Source of the DNA: Streptomyces sp. NBC_01750
GTDB lineage: Bacteria > Actinomycetota > Actinomycetes > Streptomycetales > Streptomycetaceae
NCBI RefSeq assembly: GCF_035918095.1
Contig: NZ_CP109137.1
Location: 6,140,001-6,204,000, forward strand
DNA length: 64,000 nt
Direction of reading: 5' to 3'
Position numbers and translations under genes: made by a program. The notes below the pieces were generated by a model that saw only the letters and a list, made by a program, of their open reading frames with translations, was not told the DNA's origin and searched no databases. Shown piece by piece: positions 8,990-16,327 of this stretch; position 1 is the first letter of the stretch, and every line of letters begins with the position of its first letter.

Positions 8990-9669
8990 GCGTGCGTCAG
9001 TTCCCAGAAGTGGTCGAGGATCCGCTCCAGGAACTCCCGGCCCGGCTCCGCGGAGTCCTGCGAGGCGGAGCCCCAGCTGAGCGTCGCGACCATACGGGAC
9101 TGGTAGTCGGCGTGCAGCTCTTCCAGTACGCCCTCGAGATGGCCGCGGTCCATCGCCAGCATCTTCACCACCGGGCGTACGTACGCCTGCCAGCGCGCCT
9201 TCACCGCGTCCCGCAGCAGCTCCGCCAGCTCCTCGTCCCGGCCGGTCGCCGTCAGCAACTCGCGTGGCGTCAGATCCAGCACCTCGGCGAGGACCGCGGT
9301 CTGCCGCTCATTGCCGCGCCAGCGCCCCGACTCCTCCATCCGCAGATACGCGGATGCGTCCATGCCCAGCCTCCGCGCCAGATCGTCGAGGGCGAGGCCG
9401 CGCTCCATCCGGTGGTCGCGCAGGGTCGTCGCGGCGGCGAGCAGCTCACTCTGCGCGCACCACAACACACCGGCGAGCGCGGTTACTTCGCGTGAACCGG
9501 GAGCGGCGGCACCGCGCTCCCAGGCGACCACCGTGTCCGGTGTGATCCGGAGCCCGTACTGGGCGCGGAGACCGTACGCGACATGGCCTGGTGCCATACC
9601 CAGGGCCTCGCGCAGTCGGCGCGCGGCGGGGGCGTTGAAGAGTGGAGCGGGGGTGGGGTGCACGCGCAC
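8986..9669 (-). CDS. Helix-turn-helix transcriptional regulator (Xre type, two HTH blocks)
   Basis: The 227-residue cytosolic protein starts with an HTH-like block (about 16-75: ARRLREALGM, then PDTVVAWERG). A second clear Xre HTH follows (about 80-140: MERGLALDDLARRLGMDASAYLRMEE). The C-terminal helical part has no recognised ligand domain. The GTG at 9669 is one of two possible starts two codons apart. It is convergent with the frameshifted HTH gene and lies 173 bases from the leftward ABC importer operon. It might regulate either, but nothing in the sequence proves that. Confidence 0.8.
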   Translation of the reverse strand: MRVHPTPAPLFNAPAARRLREALGMAPGHVAYGLRAQYGLRITPDTVVAWERGAAAPGSREVTALAGVLWCAQSELLAAATTLRDHRMERGLALDDLARRLGMDASAYLRMEESGRWRGNERQTAVLAEVLDLTPRELLTATGRDEELAELLRDAVKARWQAYVRPVVKMLAMDRGHLEGVLEELHADYQSRMVATLSWGSASQDSAEPGREFLERILDHFWELTHA

Positions 9670-9778
9670 ACGCTAGGCGGCGGGTGGGGGCGGCGACTAC
9701 GGTGCGTTCGCCCAACGCCACCTGTCGTAGGAACGTCCGAGCTGATCGTACCGTTTGGTAACGTCCCGGGGTGATTCG

Positions 9779-10603
9779 TCAGCCCTTGACGGCGCCGCCC
9801 AGGGCGAAGCCGCCGCCCAGCCTCCGCGCGATCAGCACGTACAGCACCAGCACCGGCGCCGAGTACAGAATCGAGAACGCCGCGAGCTGCCCGTAGATCA
9901 CCGAGCCGTAGTTGCCGAAGAAGGTGAAGATCGAAACCGACGCGGGCATCTGCTCCGGGGAAAGGATCAGCATGAAAGGTACGAAGAAGTTCCCCCAGAG
10001 CTGGATGAAGGTGTAGATCGTCACCACCGTCAGCCCCGGGCCCATCAGCGGCAGTACGACCCTGGTGAGCGTCTGCAGATTCGACGCGCCGTCCGTTCGG
10101 GCCGCCTCCTCCAGCACCACCGGCACGCCGTCCATGAAGTTCTTCATCAGCCATATGGAGAACGGCAGTTGGGAAGTGGCGAGGAAGAGCCCCGTCCCGT
10201 ACATCGTGTCGATCAGATTGACCTGAACGAACAGTCCGTACACCGGGACCATGACCGCGGTGATCGGCAGACACGTCGTGAACAGAATCGTCAGCAGATA
10301 CGGTCGGTTGAAGCGCGAAGGGTGCCGGGAGAGCGGATACGCGGCGAGCGCCGCGCACACCACCGTCAGCAGGGTCGCGCCGCCGCACAGCAGCAGGCTG
10401 TTGAGCATCGGCGTGAAGGTGATCTCGTCGGTGAGCACCGCGTCGAAATTCTCCGCGGTGAACGACGACGGCGCCCGTACCCGCAGGTCGGCCTCCGCGT
10501 TCACCGACGCCAGCAGCAGCCACAGCAGCGGCAGCGCGAAGGCCGCGGCGGCGAGCAGCAGGGCGGCATCGGCGGTGAGCCGGTCGCGGGTGTTCCGGCG
10601 CAT
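9779..10603 (-). CDS. Sugar-type ABC importer permease (MalG-like)
   Basis: This 274-residue inner-membrane permease has about six hydrophobic helices and the cytoplasmic EAA loop (EEAARTDGASNLQTLTRVVLPLMGPGL, near residues 168-194) that docks the ATPase. It belongs to the MalG/carbohydrate-uptake family. The ATG at 10603 has GGAGG 4 bases ahead and shares its first base with the stop of the preceding permease (TGATG). It is the last gene of a three-gene operon without an ATPase. In Streptomyces such operons usually borrow the shared ATPase MsiK, so the same is inferred here. Confidence 0.93.
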   Translation of the reverse strand: MRRNTRDRLTADAALLLAAAAFALPLLWLLLASVNAEADLRVRAPSSFTAENFDAVLTDEITFTPMLNSLLLCGGATLLTVVCAALAAYPLSRHPSRFNRPYLLTILFTTCLPITAVMVPVYGLFVQVNLIDTMYGTGLFLATSQLPFSIWLMKNFMDGVPVVLEEAARTDGASNLQTLTRVVLPLMGPGLTVVTIYTFIQLWGNFFVPFMLILSPEQMPASVSIFTFFGNYGSVIYGQLAAFSILYSAPVLVLYVLIARRLGGGFALGGAVKG

Positions 10604-11469
10604 CACACCTCCACCTTCATCAGGCGCAGATAGACGATCGAGAACAGCGAGCCCACCAGCAGGAGCAGCAGCGCCACTGCCGTGCCATAGCCGATCAGGC
10701 TCTTGAGGAACGCCTGGTCGTACATGAACACCGGCAGCGTCTGGCTGCGGTTGCCCGGACCGCCGCGCGTCATCGCCCAGATCAGGCCGAATACCGAGAG
10801 CGTGGAGAGCGTATTCAGCATCAGATTCGTGCCGATGGAGCGTCGGATCATCGGCAGCGTGATGTGCCAGACCCGGCTCGGTCCGCTCGCCCCGTCGACC
10901 TCGGCCGCCTCCGTGATGTCGCGAGGGATCTCGGCGAGCGCGGCGGAGTAGATCAGCATGGAGAAGGCCGTGCCGCGCCAGACATTGGCGAAGGACACCG
11001 CCAGGATCGGCAGTGTGAAGAGCCAGTTCTGGGACGGCAGATGCAGCCAGTCCAGCAGGGCGTTCAGCGTCCCCTCCCGGCGGAAGAAGGTGTACAGCAG
11101 AAACGCCGCGACGATCTCCGGCAGCACCCAGGCGGTGATCACCAGGGTCCCGGTGATCGTGCGAACGGGACGGGAAGCGGCCCGCATAAGTCCCGCCAGC
11201 GCCAGGCCCAGCGTGTTCTGGCCGAGGACCGCCGAGACGACGGTGAAGACGAGCGTGAGCCAGACGGCGTTACGGAAATCGTCGTCCGCGAAGGCACGAC
11301 GGAAGTTGTCCAGGCCGACGAAGTCGGACCCCGACGCGCCGGTCAGCCGGGTGTCGGTGAAGGCGATCCAGACGCAGTAGCCGATGGGGCCGGCCAGGAA
11401 CAGCAGCAGCAGGACGGTGGCGGGGGCGATCGGCACCCACCGCCACAACCCCTTTGACCGGCTGCTCAC
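10603..11469 (-). CDS. Sugar-type ABC importer permease (MalF-like)
   Basis: This 288-residue membrane permease has an N-terminal helix (VPIAPATVLLLLFLAGP), five more helices, and the EAA loop ITEAAEVDGASGPSRVWHI near residue 195. The GTG at 11469 overlaps the stop of the binding-protein gene (GTGA). It pairs with the MalG-like permease to form the channel. The transported sugar cannot be read from the sequence. Confidence 0.93.
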   Translation of the reverse strand: MSSRSKGLWRWVPIAPATVLLLLFLAGPIGYCVWIAFTDTRLTGASGSDFVGLDNFRRAFADDDFRNAVWLTLVFTVVSAVLGQNTLGLALAGLMRAASRPVRTITGTLVITAWVLPEIVAAFLLYTFFRREGTLNALLDWLHLPSQNWLFTLPILAVSFANVWRGTAFSMLIYSAALAEIPRDITEAAEVDGASGPSRVWHITLPMIRRSIGTNLMLNTLSTLSVFGLIWAMTRGGPGNRSQTLPVFMYDQAFLKSLIGYGTAVALLLLLVGSLFSIVYLRLMKVEV

Positions 11470-12827
11470 TTGGTGACGACCGCGCCGTCGACGATGGTCT
11501 TCAGCTGGTCGTTGTACGCCTTCGCCGCCTCCGCCGCCGAGGCATCACCCGTCGTCACCTTCTCCATCGCCTCCCCGATCGCGGTCGACACCTGCGGATA
11601 GACGGGCAGCGCGGGCCGGTAGTGGGTGTACTGGACGAGCCCGGTGAAGAAGTCGATGCCCGGCATGGACTTCAGGTACTCCGCTTCCGCGGCCACGTCC
11701 TTGCGTACGGCGATCTGCGCGGCGACCACGCACCACTGCGTCGCGTTCTCCTTGGTCTGCAGTGTCTTGATGAAGTCGAAGGCGAGATCGGGATTCCGGG
11801 ACTTCTGCGGGATCGACCAAGCCCAGCCGCCGGACATGGACACCTTCCCCGGCGCCTGGCCGTTCTGCGTGGGCATCGGGGTCTGGGCCAGCTCCCTGCT
11901 CCAGTCCGGCCACTCCTTGGGACCTTTGTTCACCCAGTTCTGGCCCATCCAGGAGCCGTCCAGGGAGATCGCGAGCCTGCCCTCGGGGAACCACTCGGTG
12001 GCGACCCGCGTGCCGACATTGGGGTCGAGCGCGTCGGAGACGTCCGGGCCGAGCTTCTCCGAATACACCGTGCGTACGAAGTCGAGCGAGTCCTGGAACC
12101 CTTTGCCCGCGGCCACCCACTTCTTGGCGGAGGGATCGTAGAGCGGGTCCTCGCCGGTGCCGTACAGCAGCATCTCGAAGCCCTGCATCACGGCCGCCTC
12201 GCCGGGGCCCTTGCCGGTGTAGACATTGAGCGGGATGGCGCCAGGGACCTTCTTCCTGACGGTGCGCGCCGCGTCCAGGATCTCCGCCCAGTTCTTGGGC
12301 TGCCAGTCGGCCGGCAGACCGGCCTTGGCGAAGATCGCCTTGTTGAACCACAGTCCGCGGGTGTCGGTGCCGTCCGGGATGCCGTACGTCCTGCCGTCCT
12401 CCGCCCTGGCCGCCGCTTTCGCCGTACCGACGAACTGGCCCCACTGGTCCCACTTGGGCAGATAGGTGTCCAGCGGCTTCAAGTACCCGGCCTTGATGTC
12501 GGAGTTGATGCGGAAGGTGTCCTCGTAGACCAGATCGGGAGCGGTCTTCGGGGAGCGCATCATCTGCTGCGCCTTGGTCGCGTAGTCGTTGTCCGGGGCC
12601 TGGATCGGGATGAGCTTGATCTTCTTGCCCGGGTGGTCCTTCTCGAACTGCTTCTTCGCGGCCTCGAGATGGGCGTCCTTGAAGCGGATCTTGTTGTCGG
12701 TGGACCGGTTGTAGGCGACCTTGACGGTGTCCGGGTCGCCGCCGGAGCCGCCGCCGCAGGCGGTGAGTGTTCCTGCGGCGAGTGCGGTGGCGGCGGTGAT
12801 GAGGATCAGCGGGGCGGTGGGGCGCAC
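11466..12827 (-). CDS. Extracellular solute-binding lipoprotein (sugar type)
   Basis: This is the binding protein of the importer, anchored outside the membrane. The N-terminus MRPTAPLILITAATALAAG is followed by the lipobox LTAC, then a Gly/Ser linker. The mature part is a family-1 extracellular binding protein with DYATKAQQMM, the SISLDGSWMGQN region and SMSGGWAWSIP late in the chain. The GTG at 12827 is preferred because AGGAGG lies 8 bases ahead; another GTG two codons upstream is only 2 bases from it. It heads the operon and overlaps the first permease by 4 bases. The ligand is unknown, and oligosaccharide uptake is inferred from the family. Confidence 0.93.
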   Translation of the reverse strand: MRPTAPLILITAATALAAGTLTACGGGSGGDPDTVKVAYNRSTDNKIRFKDAHLEAAKKQFEKDHPGKKIKLIPIQAPDNDYATKAQQMMRSPKTAPDLVYEDTFRINSDIKAGYLKPLDTYLPKWDQWGQFVGTAKAAARAEDGRTYGIPDGTDTRGLWFNKAIFAKAGLPADWQPKNWAEILDAARTVRKKVPGAIPLNVYTGKGPGEAAVMQGFEMLLYGTGEDPLYDPSAKKWVAAGKGFQDSLDFVRTVYSEKLGPDVSDALDPNVGTRVATEWFPEGRLAISLDGSWMGQNWVNKGPKEWPDWSRELAQTPMPTQNGQAPGKVSMSGGWAWSIPQKSRNPDLAFDFIKTLQTKENATQWCVVAAQIAVRKDVAAEAEYLKSMPGIDFFTGLVQYTHYRPALPVYPQVSTAIGEAMEKVTTGDASAAEAAKAYNDQLKTIVDGAVVTK

Positions 12828-12888
12828 GGGCACGACCTCCTCTGAGCCGGGGCTCCGGGCCGGGGCCCGGGACACGGGGGCTGCCGCG

Positions 12889-12952
12889 ACCGTAGGACCG
12901 GCCCGTTCGCAAGGTCAATCCCCGTGCAGGGCAGGGTCGTTGAGTGGCTCAA
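12889..12952 (-). promoter_or_regulatory. Predicted promoter and upstream dyad of the sugar ABC operon
   Basis: On the minus strand TTGACC (12913-12918) and TACGGT (12889-12894) are spaced by 18 bases. Just upstream is a small perfect dyad TTGAG-TGG-CTCAA (12940-12952), a possible operator. The promoter ends about 60 bases before the binding-protein GTG. Confidence 0.45.
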
Positions 12953-13087
12953 TCAGTTGGGTCGCCGTGCTCGGCAGGCGGTCCGGCGGGTTCGACGGGT
13001 TGTTGGGCGGGGTTGTGGGCTGCTGGTTCGTTAGCTCACTCTTGTGAGTGATAGTGCACTTTGGTGAGTGTTGTTACGGTCGGGTGC

Positions 13088-13663
13088 ATGAACCTCAAGG
13101 AGTGGGCGCAGGCGCAGGGTGTGCATCCGCAGACCGCGTATCGCTGGTTCCGCGAGGGTATTTTGCCTGTTCCGGCTGAGCGGGTCGGGCTGCGCACGAT
13201 TCTGGTGAATGTCGAGGCCAATACCGCGCCGGACGTAGTCGGTGGTGTCGGCCTGTACGCCCGCGTCTCCTCGCACGGCCAGAAGGCGGACCTGGAGCGC
13301 CAGGTCGCGCGGCTGTCGCAGTGGGCGGCCAAGGCCGGTCATCGGGTGGTGCGGGTGGAATCCGAGGTCGGTTCCGGCATGAACGGTGGTCGCACGAAGG
13401 CCCGTAGGCTGCTGGCCGATCCGGATGTGACGACTGTGGTGGTGGAGCACAAGGACCGGCTCGGCAGGATGAATACCGAACTGGTCGAGGCCGCACTGTG
13501 CGCCCATGGCCGTCGGCTCGTCGTGCTGGATGACGGGGAAGTAGAAGACGATCTTGTGCGCGACATGGTCGAGGTGCTGACCTCCTTCTGTGCCCGCCTG
13601 TACGGGCGGGGGTCGGCGAAGCACCGGGCGCAGAAGGCCATTGAGGCGGCTGAGCGTGGCTGA
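13088..13663 (+). CDS. tnpA: IS607-type serine transposase TnpA
   Basis: The 191-residue transposase opens with a MerR-like DNA-binding helix pair (MNLKEWAQAQGVHPQTAYRW). A small serine-recombinase catalytic domain follows (about 60-190), with the motif GLYARVSSHGQKADLERQ holding the nucleophilic Ser and VEHKDRLGR as the later signature. It catalyses excision and insertion of the element, usually with little target specificity. The ATG at 13088 gives the family N-terminus. It overlaps tnpB by 8 bases. Length and motifs are intact, so the protein may be active. Confidence 0.93.
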   Translation: MNLKEWAQAQGVHPQTAYRWFREGILPVPAERVGLRTILVNVEANTAPDVVGGVGLYARVSSHGQKADLERQVARLSQWAAKAGHRVVRVESEVGSGMNGGRTKARRLLADPDVTTVVVEHKDRLGRMNTELVEAALCAHGRRLVVLDDGEVEDDLVRDMVEVLTSFCARLYGRGSAKHRAQKAIEAAERG

Positions 13664-15293
13664 GCCGAAGAAGCTGCGCACGATCGCTCCGTCGTTTGTG
13701 GCCCCGGGGCCGTCCGGTGTAGCGGTACGCGACCGCCTGCGGAGCCTGACCCTCCAGGACGAGAACGTCCTGCGGCTGGTTGGCGAGCATATGGGCACGC
13801 TCGCGTCCCGCGACCTCAAGGCCCGATGCGCAGACGGCCTTGAACACGACAGTGAGACGTGGGCGGCCCGCAAACGGGGCCTGACGGCGGTGTCCTCGTC
13901 ACGGTGGGCCGGATCGGTCACCAAGAGCACGCATGATCAGTGGGCGCTCGCCCGCCGCTGCCTCGCCGCTTGCATCCACAGCCTGGAAGCCGGAATCAAG
14001 ACGCTGCAACACCGACTGTCCCTGCCCGTGGGGGAGCGCGGATCCAAGCAGGCTCCGGGTGGCTACCGGTCCAAAGGCGAGTGGTTTCACAAGTCCCGGC
14101 GCCTGGCCGCTCTTCAGGCCCGGCATGCTGCCGCGCTCGCGGACTGGCAGGCCGGGCGTGTACGCGTAGTACGGGGCGGTAAGCGCCTGGTCAACACCCG
14201 CCACAACCTGGAGAAAGCCAATCTCACCGCCGGGGAGTGGCGGGACCGCTGGGGAGCCGAGCGCATGTTCTTGTCGGCGGACGGGGAGTCGGGGAAGCGG
14301 TTCGGGAACGAAACGATCCGCATCACCCCGGACGGCGAGATCGCCATCAAACTGCCCGTGCCGCTTGCCCACCTGGCCAACGCCGAACATGGCAGGTACA
14401 TCCTCGCCTGCACCGTCACGTTCAAGCACCGGGGGCAGGAGTGGGCCGACCGCATCGGAGCGAACCGTGCCGTTGCGTACCGCATCCATCACGACGTCGG
14501 CCGCGACCGCTGGTATGTGACCGCCTCGTGGCAGCGCCCACTCCTCCAGACGGTCCCGCTCGACGCCGCGCTGTCCTCCGGTTGCCTCGGTGTCGACACC
14601 AATGACGATCACCTCGCCGCCTGGCAGCTCGACACCCACGGCAACCCGGTAGGTGAACCCCACCGCTTCTTCTACGACCTGTCGAGGACGGCCGATCACC
14701 GCGACGCGCAGATCCGCCACGCCCTGACCCGCCTGCTCCACTGGGCCAAGCGGGTCGGCGTCCAGGCCATCGCGATCGAGGACCTGCACATCACACGCGC
14801 CAAGACCCGGGAGAGGTACGGCCGGAACAAGCGGTTTCGGCGGCTGCTCTCCCGCTTCCCCACCGCGAAACTCAAAGCCCGGCTCATCTCCATGGCCACC
14901 GATCAGGGCCTCGCGATCGTCGCGGTCGACCCGGCCTATACCTCCCGCTGGAGCGGCCAGCACTGGCAGAAACCGCTGACCACCCCAAACCGTAAGACGA
15001 CCCGTCACGATGCCGCCGGCATCGCGATCGGGCGACGCGCCCTCGGACATCCGATCAGGCGACGGACGACACCGCCCCCGCAACACCAGAGCGATGCCGC
15101 GGGGCATCGGACCGTCCAGGCCCGACCGCAGGCCCGAGGGCGGGACGGAAACCGCCCACCCGCCACGGACCACACCCCTGGAGGTGCGTCGCCGAACGGG
15201 ACGAGAAAGCGGAGACCCAGTGCATCCAAAACCGCTCGGGATGCGCCCAGTTCACAGCAGTGGGTCCAAGACTCACTTATGCACACTGGCTAG
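13656..15293 (+). CDS. tnpB: TnpB, RNA-guided RuvC nuclease of the IS607 element
   Basis: The 545-residue protein is a TnpB, the family ancestral to Cas12, which cuts DNA guided by an RNA from the element's right end. The RuvC residues look intact: Asp in GVDTNDDHLA (about 310), Glu in AIAIEDLHI (about 372), and Asp in RHDAAGIAIG (about 450). The usual four-Cys zinc ribbon between the last two is missing; the region instead reads VDPAYTSRWSGQHW, a form seen in actinobacterial IS607 proteins. About 85 low-complexity residues follow the last motif. That stretch probably reflects guide-RNA sequence within the reading frame rather than folded protein. The GTG at 13656 overlaps tnpA. Confidence 0.9.
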   Translation: MAEPKKLRTIAPSFVAPGPSGVAVRDRLRSLTLQDENVLRLVGEHMGTLASRDLKARCADGLEHDSETWAARKRGLTAVSSSRWAGSVTKSTHDQWALARRCLAACIHSLEAGIKTLQHRLSLPVGERGSKQAPGGYRSKGEWFHKSRRLAALQARHAAALADWQAGRVRVVRGGKRLVNTRHNLEKANLTAGEWRDRWGAERMFLSADGESGKRFGNETIRITPDGEIAIKLPVPLAHLANAEHGRYILACTVTFKHRGQEWADRIGANRAVAYRIHHDVGRDRWYVTASWQRPLLQTVPLDAALSSGCLGVDTNDDHLAAWQLDTHGNPVGEPHRFFYDLSRTADHRDAQIRHALTRLLHWAKRVGVQAIAIEDLHITRAKTRERYGRNKRFRRLLSRFPTAKLKARLISMATDQGLAIVAVDPAYTSRWSGQHWQKPLTTPNRKTTRHDAAGIAIGRRALGHPIRRRTTPPPQHQSDAAGHRTVQARPQARGRDGNRPPATDHTPGGASPNGTRKRRPSASKTARDAPSSQQWVQDSLMHTG

Positions 15294-15300
15294 GAACGGT
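15060..15300 (+). ncRNA. Predicted TnpB guide RNA (omega/reRNA) region
   Basis: TnpB guide RNAs are transcribed across the 3' end of tnpB to the element's right end. Here the last 240 bases encode an odd, unfolded-looking tail and contain local hairpins such as GATGCC/GGCATC at 15093-15108. The call rests on the known family arrangement plus this base composition. The exact ends and fold are not established. Confidence 0.35.
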
Positions 15301-15303
15301 TGT

Positions 15304-16005
15304 TCAGCGGGTGGAGGGCCTCCACCGGTACTGGAGCTCCGGACGCCCGATCTGCCCGTACTGCGGACTGCGCACCGCTCGCCCCTCGGCGACCAGGTGC
15401 TCGAGGTAGCGGCGCGCGGTGATCCGCGAGATCCCGACGGCGGTGCCGGCCTCGGCGGCGGTGAGCCCGGTCGTGGACTTGCGCAGGGTACGGGTGACGG
15501 CCTCCAGCGTCGGGGCGCTCAGCCCCTTCGGCAGACCGGCGCTCTCGGCACCCCGTGGCGCCCGGAGGGTGGCGAGCGTCCGGTCCACCTCGTCCTGGCC
15601 GCTGGCCTCGCCGGCCGTGGCGCGGAACTCGGCGTACCGGGTCAGCCTGTCGCGGAGGGTGGCGAAGGTGAAGGGCTTCAGGACGTACTGGACGACTCCG
15701 AGGGACACGCCTTCGCGGACCATCGTGAGGTCGCGGGCGGAGGTGACGGCGATGACGTCGGCGGAGTGCCCGGCGGCGCGCAGGGAACGGACGAGCTGGA
15801 GCCCGTGCCCGTCGGGGAGGTAGAGGTCGAGCAGGAGGAGACCGACGTCGGTCCGCTCGAGGACGCGTACGGCCTCGGCCCGCGAGTGGGCGACGCCGGC
15901 GACGGTGAACCCGGCGACGCGGCCGACGTAGAGGGCATGCGCGTCGGCGGCGACGGGGTCGTCCTCGACGACGAGAACTCTGATGGGGTCGCTGGTGCTG
16001 CTCAT
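15304..16005 (-). CDS. Response regulator of the DcuR/CitB type
   Basis: The 233-residue regulator has a receiver domain (about 8-125) with the acidic pair VVEDDP, the phosphorylated Asp in LLLDLYLPDGHG (about 59), the Thr/Ser switch VIAVTSA and the Lys in VLKPF. A C-terminal winged HTH (ISRITARRYLEHLVAEG) is of the CitB class. The ATG at 16005 has GAGG 7 bases upstream. It follows its kinase gene after a 322-base gap and is probably the partner of that sensor. By family and by the neighbouring dctA it should control C4-dicarboxylate uptake, which is inference. Its 3' end abuts the IS607 element without apparent damage. Confidence 0.92.
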   Translation of the reverse strand: MSSTSDPIRVLVVEDDPVAADAHALYVGRVAGFTVAGVAHSRAEAVRVLERTDVGLLLLDLYLPDGHGLQLVRSLRAAGHSADVIAVTSARDLTMVREGVSLGVVQYVLKPFTFATLRDRLTRYAEFRATAGEASGQDEVDRTLATLRAPRGAESAGLPKGLSAPTLEAVTRTLRKSTTGLTAAEAGTAVGISRITARRYLEHLVAEGRAVRSPQYGQIGRPELQYRWRPSTR

Positions 16006-16327
16006 GGGGACACCTCGGAGGGGCGCGATTGGCGCGGTGGGCGCGCGGGGGCGTGGGGGCGCCGGGTGCCCGGCGGGGCGGGGTGCGGACCGCGGACGGC
16101 CCGTCTCGCAGTATGCAGCCCGCGCACGCCCGGCGCGGGGTGCGGGCGGGTGTGGGGCCTCGGGGCGCGGGAGCCGTGGTGGGCGGGGCCCGTGAGATGT
16201 GGCCCGTGCGCGACGCGTCTCGCCGGGTGCGGGCGGGTGTGGGGCGCGCCGGTGCCCGGTCCGGCCTTGCGCGCGGCCGGTGCGCCTCGGCCGGTGGGCG
16301 GCCCAGGAGCCGGGCAGGAGGGTGCGC
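16006..16327 (-). other. Extremely GC-rich gap between kinase and regulator genes
   Basis: This 322-base gap contains no convincing gene. It has a 20-base-class direct repeat (GGGTGCGGGCGGGTGTGGGG at about 16138-16157 and 16224-16243) and long G-runs on the plus strand. A cotranscribed pair would normally be tightly spaced, so this looks like expanded low-complexity DNA. Confidence 0.5.

Larger units (their letters stand above)
13030..15300 (+). mobile_element. IS607-family insertion element
   Basis: Two overlapping genes, a serine-recombinase transposase and a TnpB nuclease, form a complete IS607 unit. It sits between the sugar ABC operon and the two-component pair. As expected for the family there are no long terminal inverted repeats, and both edges are estimates. 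The left end carries short dyads (CACTC/GAGTG, about 13034-13070), and a related GACTCACTTATGCAC stretch lies near 15270 at the right end. The tnpB stop is 8 bases from the response-regulator stop, so the right edge must be close to 15293-15303. Confidence 0.8.
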
